A DNA stretch of 64,000 nt from an uncultured Paracoccus sp. (GTDB lineage: Bacteria > Pseudomonadota > Alphaproteobacteria > Rhodobacterales > Rhodobacteraceae). Positions 24,460-32,599 of the stretch are shown here, piece by piece (position 1 is the stretch's first letter; each line of letters opens with the position of its first letter). The stretch lies in the NCBI GenBank assembly GCA_934533075.1, contig CAKTBJ010000004.1, positions 1 to 64,000 of the forward strand, in the 5' to 3' direction. The notes beneath the pieces were generated by a model. The model worked only from the letters and a program-made list of their open reading frames with translations, did not search any database and was not told where the DNA came from. A program made the translations under genes and the position numbers.

Positions 24460-25473
24460 ATGCTGAATTTCGACGAAGAACGGTTCCTGCGCATCCAGTC
24501 GGGGGCGGTCGGGCTGGCCGGCCGCATCGACGCCATCGTGGCGGCGGCGCTGGCCGAGGGCCGCGACAACCTGCATCTGGTCGGTGCCGGCGGCGTGGCC
24601 TATCTGTTGCAGCCGGCGGTCGAACTGATGCGCCGCTCGTCGCGGTTCCCGGTCTATTCCGACAAGATCGCCGAGCTGATGGCGCAGGATTCGGCCAACC
24701 TGAACGCGCGCTCGCTGGTCTTCCTGACCTCGCTGTCGGGGACCACCAAGGAAAGCGTGGCCTTCCTAGAATTCGCCCGCGCCAAGGGCGCCAAGGTCGT
24801 CACGCTGGTCGGCCATGCCGATACGCCGCTGGGGCGCGACGCGGACGAAACGCTGGTCAACTTCGCCGCCGACGACACCTCTTGCGAGAACTATTATGTC
24901 CAGTCGCTGCTGGTCGCGCTGTCCATCATGCACCACCGGGGCGAGATCGACGACCACGCCGCGCTGATGGCGGAACTGGCCTTGCTGCCTGCGCAATTGC
25001 TGGCGATCAAGCGGCAGGTCGAACCGGTGGCCGGCGACTTCGCCCGGATCATCGCCGGCGCCGACTATCACATCTTTACCGGCGCCGGGAACGTCTGGAC
25101 CGAGGCGCATTACTACGCGATGTGCATCCTTGAGGAAATGCAGTGGATCCGCACGCGGCCGGTCCATGCCTCGGACTTTTTCCACGGCACGCTGGAACTG
25201 GTCGAGAAGGGCGTCAGCGTCATCCTGTTCAAGGGTGAGGATGCCTGCCGGCCGCTGGCCGACCGGGTGGAGAATTTCGTGCCCAAGGTCGAGGGCGCGC
25301 TGACCGTGCTGGATACGGCGAATTTCGCCACCGAGGGCCTGTCGCCCCGCCTGCGCGCGCTGCTGTCGCCGGCCTTCCTCGCCACCGCGCTGGAGCGGAT
25401 TTCGGCCCATCTGGAGGTGCTGCGCGACCACCCGCTGACCACCCGCCGCTATTATCGCCGTGTCGAATACTGA
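24460..25473 (+). CDS. SIS-domain sugar isomerase/deglycase (FrlB-like)
   Basis: A 337-residue protein with two SIS folds: DNLHLVGAGGVAYLLQPAVEL, VFLTSLSGTTKESVAFLEFA and GAKVVTLVGHADTPLG in the first; YHIFTGAGNVWTEAHYYAMC and HASDFFHGTLELVEKGVSVI in the second. This layout matches fructoselysine/fructosamine 6-phosphate deglycases (FrlB), related to GlmS. It would release glucose 6-phosphate and an amine or amino acid from phosphorylated Amadori products. It overlaps the PfkB kinase gene by 14 bases. The family assignment is good; the exact amine moiety is inferred. Confidence 0.82.
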   Translation: MLNFDEERFLRIQSGAVGLAGRIDAIVAAALAEGRDNLHLVGAGGVAYLLQPAVELMRRSSRFPVYSDKIAELMAQDSANLNARSLVFLTSLSGTTKESVAFLEFARAKGAKVVTLVGHADTPLGRDADETLVNFAADDTSCENYYVQSLLVALSIMHHRGEIDDHAALMAELALLPAQLLAIKRQVEPVAGDFARIIAGADYHIFTGAGNVWTEAHYYAMCILEEMQWIRTRPVHASDFFHGTLELVEKGVSVILFKGEDACRPLADRVENFVPKVEGALTVLDTANFATEGLSPRLRALLSPAFLATALERISAHLEVLRDHPLTTRRYYRRVEY

Positions 25474-26284
25474 TCCGCGACCGGGACCAAGGTTGCGGCT
25501 GGCGGCGGTCGGCGACAATTGCGTGGATCGGCTGGCGCCCTCGGGACGGGCGCTGATCGGCGGCAATGCCGTCAATGTCGCGGTGCAATGGGCGCGGCTG
25601 GGGCATGAGGCGCATTATTTCGGCGCGGTCGGTCCCGATGCCGAGGGGCGGCTGACGCGCGCGACCCTCGCCAAGCAGGGCGTGGAGGTGGCGCGGCTGG
25701 TCACGCGCGGCAGCCACACCGCCTTTACCGAGATCGAGATCGCGCCCGATGGCGAGCGCCATATGCGGGCCGAGGATTTCGGGGCCTGCGCGGGCTATCG
25801 GCCCTTGGCCGGCGATCTGCGGCTGCTGGCCGGGATGGATCATGTGCATATCGGCTGGCTGGACGATGGCGGGGCGGTGCGGCGGGCGCTTGCGGCGGTG
25901 GGCGTTTCGGTCTCGCAGGACATTTCCGTCAATGCCCGTCCCGAGGATCTGGGCGTCGAGGGGCTGGCGCTGGTGTTCCTGTCCTCGGAAGGCGACCATG
26001 CGCAGGCCAGGGCGCTGGCGGCGGCGCTGCGCCGGCGGGGGGCGCGCGATGTGGTGGTGACGCGGGGCGCGGCGGGCAGTTCGGTCTTTGTCGGCGACAC
26101 CGATGCCGCGATTCCCGCCGCGAGCGTGGCGGTGTGCGATACCACCGGGGCGGGCGACAGCTATATCGCGGGCTTTCTGGCCGCCTTGATCGGCGGCGCC
26201 GCGCCGGAAGCGGCCGGGCGCCGCGGCGCCGCGCTTGCGGCGCTGACCTGCCGGCACGAAGGCGGCTTTCCGCAGGACGATTGA
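25460..26284 (+). CDS. PfkB-family carbohydrate kinase (FrlD-like)
   Basis: A 274-residue ribokinase-family enzyme starting with GTG inside the preceding gene. The substrate-binding start (VGDNCVDRL, GGNAVNVAVQWARLG) and the anion-hole/catalytic signature DTTGAGDSYIAGFLA with its Asp are present. Small size and the SIS-deglycase partner resemble FrlD, which phosphorylates fructoselysine at C6. Together with the UTRA regulator they form a compact Amadori-product module. No dedicated transporter lies beside them, so uptake would rely on another system. Confidence 0.84.
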   Translation: MSNTDPRPGPRLRLAAVGDNCVDRLAPSGRALIGGNAVNVAVQWARLGHEAHYFGAVGPDAEGRLTRATLAKQGVEVARLVTRGSHTAFTEIEIAPDGERHMRAEDFGACAGYRPLAGDLRLLAGMDHVHIGWLDDGGAVRRALAAVGVSVSQDISVNARPEDLGVEGLALVFLSSEGDHAQARALAAALRRRGARDVVVTRGAAGSSVFVGDTDAAIPAASVAVCDTTGAGDSYIAGFLAALIGGAAPEAAGRRGAALAALTCRHEGGFPQDD

Positions 26285-26432
26285 CGGCGCCGCCCTGCCT
26301 TGACCCATGCCCCGCGCGCGGCAAGGGCGGGCTGCCTGCCGAAACCCGTTCGGCCCCCCGCTTGCCGAAAGGCCGATCTGTCGCGCCGCGCCGCCTTCCG
26401 GCCGGGGCCGGATCGCCCTCCGACGGCTGCCG

Positions 26433-27833
26433 TCACAGCACCAGATGGAACACGATCACCGGGAACAGGGCCACCAGCAGCAGGCCGAACAGCTGGATCG
26501 CCACGAACGGCGCCACGCCGCGATAGATGTCGCGGATGCTGACCGAAGGCGGCGCCGCGCCCTTCAGGAAGAACAGCGCAAAACCGAAGGGCGGCGTCAG
26601 GAACGAGGTTTGCAGGTTGACCGAGACGAGGATCGCGAACCACAGCAGCACCATCGCCCGCTGATCCGTCGCCGACAGGTGGTCGATCCCCAGGAAGGGC
26701 GCGAAATCGGGCGCGAAGCCGGCGATGATCGGGGCGAAGACCGGCAGGATGATCAGCGTGATCTCCAGCCAGTCGAAGAAGAAGCCCAGCAGGAAGATCA
26801 TCACCATCAGCAGGAACAGCAGGCTCCAGTGGGTCAGCCCCATCCCGCGGATGAAGTCGAGGATCAGGTCCTCGCCGTAAAGCGCGCGGAACACGTAGGA
26901 GAACGCCGCCGCCCCCGCGAAGATCAGGAAGATCATCGCACAGGTCAGCGCGGTCTGCATGCACACGTCGTTCAGCACCCGGCGGTTCAGCTTGCGATTG
27001 AACAGCGCCAGCAGCAGCGAGCCGAAGGCGCCGATGCCCGCCGCCTCGGTCGGCGTGGCCCAGCCCGCGAAGATCGAGCCGAGCACCAGCACGATCAGGA
27101 ACACCACCGGCAGGAAGCCCTTGACCAGCATCACCAGGAAATTGCCGATGCCCACCTCGGCGTCGGAGCGTTGCACGGGCGGCGCCACCTCCGGCCGGAT
27201 GGCCGAGATCGCGATCACGTAGAGGCAATAGAGGAATGCCAGCAGCAGGCCCGGAAGGATCGCGGCGATGAACAGGTTGCCCACCGAGATCGCCATCAGG
27301 TCGGCCATCATCACCAGCATGACCGAGGGCGGCAGCAGGATGCCCAGCGTGGCGCTGGCGGCGATGGTGCCGGTGCCCAGCCGCAGGTCGTATTTCTGCG
27401 CGATCATCGCCGGCAGCGCCATCATGGTCAGCATCACCACCGAGGCGCCGATGATGCCGGTGGTGGCGGCAAGGATCGTGCCCAGCAGCGTCACCGCCAG
27501 CGCCAGCCCGCCCGGCACCTTGCGCAGCATGATCTGCAAGACGCGCAGCAGCCCCTCGGCGATCTGGCTCTTTTCCAGCATGATGCCCATGAAGATGAAG
27601 CAGGGCACGGCGACCAGGATCTGGTTGTTGGCGGCGTTCTGCCACAGGCGTTCCACGAAAAGGTAAAGCTCGGACGTGTGCATGACGCCGAGGGCGATCC
27701 CGCCCATCGCGAACAGCAGCGCCAGGCCCCCGAGGATCAGTGCAACCGGAAAGCCGGTGAACACGAACACCGCCAGCGCGATGAACATGTATCCGCCCAG
27801 ATAGTCGTAAAGATGATTGTAAAGCGCGTTCAT
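26433..27833 (-). CDS. dctM: TRAP transporter large permease (DctM), second module
   Basis: A 466-residue large permease, longer than the DctM proteins elsewhere in the window and typical of systems for larger or 2-oxo acid substrates. Motifs: ILVAVPCFIFMGIMLEKSQI, TGIIGASVVMLTMMALPAM, ASATLGILLPPSVMLVMMAD, ATPTEAAGIGAFGSLLLALF and LQTSFLTPPFGFALFFLKGA. It starts at MNALYNHLYDYLGG, overlapping the stop of the small permease (ATGA). The upstream extension of the frame is spurious. It is the last gene of the minus-strand operon starting at the SDR (31259). Confidence 0.92.
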   Translation of the reverse strand: MNALYNHLYDYLGGYMFIALAVFVFTGFPVALILGGLALLFAMGGIALGVMHTSELYLFVERLWQNAANNQILVAVPCFIFMGIMLEKSQIAEGLLRVLQIMLRKVPGGLALAVTLLGTILAATTGIIGASVVMLTMMALPAMIAQKYDLRLGTGTIAASATLGILLPPSVMLVMMADLMAISVGNLFIAAILPGLLLAFLYCLYVIAISAIRPEVAPPVQRSDAEVGIGNFLVMLVKGFLPVVFLIVLVLGSIFAGWATPTEAAGIGAFGSLLLALFNRKLNRRVLNDVCMQTALTCAMIFLIFAGAAAFSYVFRALYGEDLILDFIRGMGLTHWSLLFLLMVMIFLLGFFFDWLEITLIILPVFAPIIAGFAPDFAPFLGIDHLSATDQRAMVLLWFAILVSVNLQTSFLTPPFGFALFFLKGAAPPSVSIRDIYRGVAPFVAIQLFGLLLVALFPVIVFHLVL

Positions 27834-28453
27834 CACGACACCTGCGGACGGGTTTCGGTGGACAGCCTGACCATGCCCAGCCGCTCCAGCGCCTCGGCCC
27901 GCAGGGCCTGCGGTCCGAACAGATAGACGATCAGGCGCATCAGCGTGGCCGACAGGGCGGCGAGCAGCAGCCCGGTGCCGATCAGCAGGAAGGACTTGAT
28001 GACCCAGCGATGCGGGATGCCGGTCATCGCGGCCGAGCCTTCGCCCTGCATGTAGGACTTCACCACGAAGAACCAGGACTGATAGACCAGCAGCCCGCAA
28101 TAGGGCAGCGCAAAGACCAGCAGCGCGATCAGCTCGACCCAGCCGCGCCGGCGTTCGGTCTGCGCCTCGCGCCAGATGTCCACGCGCACATGCGTGCCGT
28201 TCAGATAGGCCAGCGCATAGGACAGCAGGAAGATCATCGCATGCAGGTGCCATTCGGCTTCCTGCAACTTGGTCGGCGAGATATAGGCATAAAGCCAGCT
28301 GTTCATCACGAATTGCTGGATGAACGGGATCTTGCGGGTCAGCACGTCATAGACGATCACCAGGATCAGCGGCACCAGCAGCCAGGACCCGAGGCGGGCC
28401 GCAAGGGCGCTGATCCTCGCCAGCACGTCCGAAAGGTTGAGCAGCAGGCGCAT
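27833..28453 (-). CDS. dctQ: TRAP transporter small permease (DctQ), second module
   Basis: A 206-residue four-helix membrane protein: WLLVPLILVIVYDVLTRK, LQEAEWHLHAMIFLLSYALA, LNGTHVRVDIWRE and WVELIALLVFALPYCGLLVY. The EAEWHLHA-FLL---Y-L--THVRVD pattern marks the DctQ subtype found with extended DctM proteins. It is coupled to the DctM gene by ATGA. Two GC hairpins lie between it and the upstream binding-protein gene. Confidence 0.9.
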   Translation of the reverse strand: MRLLLNLSDVLARISALAARLGSWLLVPLILVIVYDVLTRKIPFIQQFVMNSWLYAYISPTKLQEAEWHLHAMIFLLSYALAYLNGTHVRVDIWREAQTERRRGWVELIALLVFALPYCGLLVYQSWFFVVKSYMQGEGSAAMTGIPHRWVIKSFLLIGTGLLLAALSATLMRLIVYLFGPQALRAEALERLGMVRLSTETRPQVS

Positions 28454-28520
28454 GACAGGACTCCCCCATTGTCCACGGCTTGCGGGTTTGTGCCGCCCCC
28501 GGCGGGCGGCGGCACGAAGA

Positions 28521-28545
28521 CGGCGGCGCCATGACGGCGCCGCCG
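28521..28545 (-). other. Intercistronic hairpin between dctP and dctQ
   Basis: Perfect 10-base arms CGGCGGCGCC (28521-28530) and GGCGCCGCCG (28536-28545). A second inverted repeat, GTGCCGCC with GGCGGCAC, lies just beyond it (~28487-28515). On the minus-strand transcript this pair follows the binding-protein gene. That placement fits mRNA stabilisation giving excess binding protein. Confidence 0.55.
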
Positions 28546-28552
28546 GCCGGGG

Positions 28553-29596
28553 TCATTTCAGATAGGCGCGCTCGCCCCAGACCTGATAATTCTCGCGGAA
28601 GGCGGCGAGGCTTTCCCAGATGCGGGCGGAATCGGGGTTCTGGGCGATTTCCTCGGCCAGAACGGTCTCCCAGGCGCCGCGGAAGGCCTCGATCATCTCC
28701 GGCGGCCACATCTTGATGGTGACGCCATCGGCCTCGTTCTGCTTCATGATCTCATACTGGCCGGCCTCGCCATCGGCGAACTGCGCCACCAGCGCCCGGT
28801 CGCAGGCCAGGTTGAGCATCTCCCGCTGGGCATCGTCCAGCCTGTTCCAGCTGTCGAGGTTGATCAGCAGCTCCTGCACGGTGGATTGCTGGTGCCAGCC
28901 GGGGAAGTAATTGAACTTGGCGATCTGGTAGAAGCCGAGGCCGCGGTCGATGGCCGGCACCGACTGCTCCGCCCCGTCGAGCGTGCCCAGCTCCAGCGCC
29001 TGATAGATCTCGCCCGGTGCCAGAAGCTGCGTCGAGACGCCGAATTGCTCCATCACCTTGGCGCCGAGGCCGAGGAAGCGCATCTTGATGCCGCGCAGGT
29101 CCTCCAGCGTGTTGATCTCCTTGCGGAACCAGCCGCCGCTCTCGGGGGGCAGGATGCCGCAGGGGATCATGTGGATATTGTCGCGGGCATACATTTCCTG
29201 CGCCAGTTCCAGCCCGCCGCCATGCCGCAGCCAGGCCAGCATCTCGCCGGCGGAGGGACCGAAGGGCACGGCGGCAAAGAAGGCATAGCCCGAATTCTTG
29301 CCGACGTTGAAGCCCGGCGAGCCATAGGCCGCATCCATCGCGCCCTCGGACACCGCGTCGTAATATTGCGTGCCGGCGACCAGCGCGCCCGGCTCGAACA
29401 CGCGAATGTCGAAATTGCCGCCCGAGATCAGGCCGACATCCTCGCCGATCTGGAAGGCCGTGGCGCCGGCGATGGGCATGGCATGGGCATAAGCCGAATG
29501 CATGCGCCAGCGCACGCGATCCTGCGCGTCCGCCATGCTGGCCATGCCCAAGGCAAGGGCGGCGGCAAGGCCGCCGATGGCTGTAATCGTCTTCAT
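28553..29596 (-). CDS. dctP: TRAP substrate-binding protein (DctP/TakP-like), second module
   Basis: A 347-residue periplasmic protein with a signal peptide (AIGGLAAALALGMASMADAQ). It has the subfamily features RVRWRMHSAYAHAMPIAGAT, FEPGALVAGTQYYDAVSEG, FFAAVPFGPS, GGWFRKEINTLEDLRGIKMR and YQALELGTLDGAEQSVPAID. This branch, found with extended large permeases, includes binding proteins for 2-oxo acids and related monocarboxylates. The operon order is SDR, lyase, DctP, DctQ, DctM, so its ligand is probably the substrate of those enzymes. Confidence 0.92.
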   Translation of the reverse strand: MKTITAIGGLAAALALGMASMADAQDRVRWRMHSAYAHAMPIAGATAFQIGEDVGLISGGNFDIRVFEPGALVAGTQYYDAVSEGAMDAAYGSPGFNVGKNSGYAFFAAVPFGPSAGEMLAWLRHGGGLELAQEMYARDNIHMIPCGILPPESGGWFRKEINTLEDLRGIKMRFLGLGAKVMEQFGVSTQLLAPGEIYQALELGTLDGAEQSVPAIDRGLGFYQIAKFNYFPGWHQQSTVQELLINLDSWNRLDDAQREMLNLACDRALVAQFADGEAGQYEIMKQNEADGVTIKMWPPEMIEAFRGAWETVLAEEIAQNPDSARIWESLAAFRENYQVWGERAYLK

Positions 29597-29626
29597 CGTC
29601 CTCTCCCCATTTCCGGTCCGGCGTCG

Positions 29627-30484
29627 TCAGGTCTGGCCGAACTCCTCCTCGAAGCGGTGGTAACGGTCATGGCCGACCATGCCCATGAACTCGTCATACG
29701 TGGCCATCCGGTCCGCGCCGGCCACGGTGTTGCCGTCGCGGGACAGCGTGTCCAGGATGGCGCGCGTCGCCTTTGCCGCCGCCAGCAGCGTGGACAGGGC
29801 ATAGAACACGATGTCAAAGCCCATCCCGGCGATGTCGCCGGCGGTCAGGTTCTGGGTCTCGTTCCCGTCCACGACGCTGAGAACCTTGCGCGCCGGAACC
29901 CCGCTGGCGATGGCCTCGGCCTGTGCGATGGTGCGCACCCCGTCCACGAAGACCAGATCGACGCCGGTCTCGGCATAAAGGTTGGCGCGGCGGATGGCTT
30001 CCTCCACGCCCAGCACGCCGATGGCGTCGGTGCGGGCGATCAGCAGCATGTCGGCCGACCCGCGCGCCCGCACCGCGGCATGCAGGACGCGCAGCTGGGC
30101 CTCGGCCTCCATCAGCCGGATGCCACCCAGCTGCCCGCAACGCTTGGGCAGCATCTGGTCCTCCAGATGGATGGCGGCGACGCCGGCCTGCGCATAGTCC
30201 TCGACGGTGCGCAGCAGGTTGTTGACGCCGCCATAGCCGGTATCGGCATCGGCGATCACCGGCAGCGTGGTGGCGCGCACCATGCGGCGGGCATGGTCGA
30301 CCATCTCGGTCTGGGTCATCAGGCCCAGGTCCGGCATGCCCAGCGTGGTCGCCGTGGCGCCGAAGCCGGTCATGTAGACGGCGGGAAAGCCGGCCTGCTC
30401 GACGATGCGGGCCGTCAGGATGTCGGGCGCGCCGGGCGCCTGGATCAGCTTGCCCTGGGAAAGCAGCCCGGTCAGCGTGTTCAT
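29627..30484 (-). CDS. PEP mutase/isocitrate lyase family lyase, second copy
   Basis: A 285-residue TIM-barrel lyase homologous to the one at 16787-17656: GFGATATTLGMPDLGLMTQT, metal segment IADADTGYGG (residues ~77-86), and catalytic loop PKRCGQL (Cys ~116). The catalytic Cys supports C-C lyase chemistry. The start at MNTLTGLLSQG (30484) was preferred to the longer frame because family alignment begins there. It lies 19 bases after the SDR stop. Both lyases share near-identical motif wording while the rest has diverged, pointing to ancient paralogy rather than recent duplication. Confidence 0.88.
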   Translation of the reverse strand: MNTLTGLLSQGKLIQAPGAPDILTARIVEQAGFPAVYMTGFGATATTLGMPDLGLMTQTEMVDHARRMVRATTLPVIADADTGYGGVNNLLRTVEDYAQAGVAAIHLEDQMLPKRCGQLGGIRLMEAEAQLRVLHAAVRARGSADMLLIARTDAIGVLGVEEAIRRANLYAETGVDLVFVDGVRTIAQAEAIASGVPARKVLSVVDGNETQNLTAGDIAGMGFDIVFYALSTLLAAAKATRAILDTLSRDGNTVAGADRMATYDEFMGMVGHDRYHRFEEEFGQT

Positions 30485-30503
30485 CGGCGGATCATCCCTG
30501 ACG

Positions 30504-31259
30504 CTAGCGCCCGCCGGCCACGTCGAGCAGGCTGGCGGTGACATAGGAGGAGGCGGGCGACAGCAGCCAGACGGCGGCCTCGGCCACCTCGGCCGGCGTG
30601 CCGAGGCGGCGCAGCGGGATCACGTCGGCCAGCGCGGCCACGGCCCTGGCATCGCCCAGCGAATCCATCTGGATCTCGGTGTCGATGATGCCGGGGGCCA
30701 GCGCATTGACCCGCACATGCGGCGCCAGTTCCTTTGAAAAGGATTGGGTCAGCGTGGCGATGGCGCCCTTGGTCGCGGCATAGGCCATGTTCCCGACCAT
30801 GCCGCCGCTGCGCGCCGCGATCGAGGACATCGACACCATCGAGCGGTCGGTGAACGCCCCCCCGCGCGCGGCGAAGGCGGCGGTGACGTAGAACACGCTT
30901 TTCAGGTTGATGGACAGCACGCGGTCCAGTTCGGCCGCGTCGAGATCGGCCAGCGACATGCGCCGCCCGATCACCCCGGCATTGTTGACCAGATGCGCGA
31001 TGCCGCCCCAGCGCGCGACCACGGCATCCGCGGCCGCGTCCACCTGCGCCTTGTCGCTGACATCGACGCGCTGGCAAAGAATCCGCCCGCCATGCCGCGC
31101 CGCCAACTCGTCCAGGCGATCCTGGCGCAGGTCCCAGACCGCGACCAGCGCCCCGTCCGACAGCAGCCTTTCGGCGATGGCGCGTCCGATGCCGGATGCG
31201 CCGCCCGTCACCACGGCAACGCGCCCGGCGAAGGCATTCCCCCCGTTCTCAAGCGGCAT
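30504..31259 (-). CDS. Short-chain dehydrogenase/reductase, second module
   Basis: A 251-residue SDR with VVTGGASGIGRAIAERLLSD, HLVNNAGVIGRRMSLADLDA, catalytic Ser in SMSSIAA, YAATK (Tyr and Lys) and ASSYVTASLLDVAGG at the C-terminus. It matches the SDR of the first module in the NNAG--GRRM and NALAPGIIDT-IQ motifs. It is the first gene of the minus-strand operon and divergent from a GntR regulator. The likely role is oxidation of a hydroxy acid before lyase cleavage. Confidence 0.9.
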   Translation of the reverse strand: MPLENGGNAFAGRVAVVTGGASGIGRAIAERLLSDGALVAVWDLRQDRLDELAARHGGRILCQRVDVSDKAQVDAAADAVVARWGGIAHLVNNAGVIGRRMSLADLDAAELDRVLSINLKSVFYVTAAFAARGGAFTDRSMVSMSSIAARSGGMVGNMAYAATKGAIATLTQSFSKELAPHVRVNALAPGIIDTEIQMDSLGDARAVAALADVIPLRRLGTPAEVAEAAVWLLSPASSYVTASLLDVAGGR

Positions 31260-31387
31260 TCGTTTCCCCCCTGCTGCTTGTCATGGAAGGATTAGCATCT
31301 CAGAACTAGTATGCAAGAAGTTTGGCGCTTTTTGCTGGCATAGGGGCGGGCAATGCCGCAAGACAAGGGAAACGGGTCCGGTGCGAG

Positions 31388-32170
31388 ATGGTGGCTGGCA
31401 ATAATCGGGGGGCAGGTTCAGGGGCTTCGCGGCGTTCCCGCGACGGGCGGTCGATGGCCGCCACGGTGGCCGACCGCATCCGCCAGGCCATCGTCAATGC
31501 CGATTTCGACTTTGGCGAAGCCCTGTCGGAGGAGAACCTCGCCGCGGCCTTCGAGGTCAGCCGCACGCCGGTGCGCGAGGCGCTTTCCATGTTGCAGATG
31601 GAGGGGCTGGTCAGCATCGTGCCGAAATCCGGCACCTATGTCTTCATTCCCGCGCCCGACGACATCGCGGAGCTGTGCCAGTTCCGGGCGGGGCTGGAAT
31701 TGCAGGCGGCCGAGCTGGCCATCGCCGCCGATTCCGGGGGGCTGGCCGACCGGCTGGCAGCGATCGCCGCGTCCATGCGCGCGGCGATGGAGGCCGGCGA
31801 TTTCCGCCGCTATGGCCAGCTTGATACCGAATATCACCTCGCGATCATCGAGGCCGCCGGCAACCGCTATCTGCTTCAGGGTTATCGGCTGATCATGGGC
31901 CGCGTCGCCACCCTGCGCACGCAGCTGGCGCTGAATGCCCGCAACGAGCCGGGGCGCTCGATGCACGACCACGACCGGATGCCGGAACTGGTCCGCGCGC
32001 GGCAGGTCGCCCGGCTGAAATCCGTCCTGCGCGCGCATGTCATGCGCACGATGGACAATTTCATCCAGGCCTTCCAGGCCGACAGCATCCGCCCGCTGAC
32101 CCAGAAGGAGGTCGTGCGGCGCAAGCTGCTGGGCGACGAGGGCCGGGCTTTGCGCCAAAGGCGGCGATAG
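31388..32170 (+). CDS. GntR-family regulator (FCD subfamily) of the second module
   Basis: About 260 residues: winged helix (TVADRIRQAIVNADFDFGEA, then SEENLAAAFEVSRTPVREAL) and FCD domain (ELCQFRAGLELQAAELAI ... QLDTEYHLAIIEAAGNR). The first ~20 residues are basic and poorly conserved. Starts at TTG 31322 or ATG 31454 are also possible; 31388 is a compromise. It is divergent from the SDR-lyase-TRAP operon and probably represses it through the spacer (31260-31387, containing CTAGTATGCAAG). It is related in domain build to the GntR at 16101 but controls the mirror module. Confidence 0.88.
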   Translation: MVAGNNRGAGSGASRRSRDGRSMAATVADRIRQAIVNADFDFGEALSEENLAAAFEVSRTPVREALSMLQMEGLVSIVPKSGTYVFIPAPDDIAELCQFRAGLELQAAELAIAADSGGLADRLAAIAASMRAAMEAGDFRRYGQLDTEYHLAIIEAAGNRYLLQGYRLIMGRVATLRTQLALNARNEPGRSMHDHDRMPELVRARQVARLKSVLRAHVMRTMDNFIQAFQADSIRPLTQKEVVRRKLLGDEGRALRQRRR

Positions 32171-32553
32171 CGCGGAGGGCCTCCGGCCCGGCGGCGGGGC
32201 CGGGCCTGTGCAGGCGGCGGCTGTCTGGATCGGGTTGCCGACCCGGCCGAAGCCGGCGCTGGAACCGCAGGTCGCCGCGCGCTCGGCCCGCGCAACCGTG
32301 CCGGCGCCGCGACATGGGCGGGGCGACCGGCCGCCCGGCCTCCGTCGCCGCGACATGATCGGCATGGCGGAAGACCCGGCGCAGGCCGTGCAGGACGGCC
32401 GGCACCGCCTTGCCGCCGGATCGCCGGCATCCAACTGCGCGCGGCATGGATAAGCCGCTTCCGCGCGCCCGGCATCAGGTGCGTCGCCCGCTACCGGGCC
32501 GGGCAGGGGGGCGCCGCGCTTCAGGCTGCCGTTCCGCGAGGGCGGCACCGCAC
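32171..32553. other. Intergenic stretch, nothing recognised
   Basis: About 380 bases of GC-rich sequence between the GntR gene and the terminator of the siderophore-receptor gene. Short frames occur on both strands, but none has a plausible start or family resemblance. Confidence 0.45.
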
Positions 32554-32580
32554 GAAAAAAGGCGCCCGTCGCGGGCGCCT
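32554..32580 (-). terminator. Rho-independent terminator of the TonB receptor gene
   Basis: On the minus strand, an 8-base GC stem (arms at 32561-32568 and 32572-32579: GGCGCCCG and CGGGCGCC) with a 3-base loop is followed by a run of U (six A on the plus strand, 32555-32560). It starts 20 bases after the receptor stop and is a classical terminator. Confidence 0.85.
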
Positions 32581-32599
32581 CTCCGGTTCTCGGCTGCAA

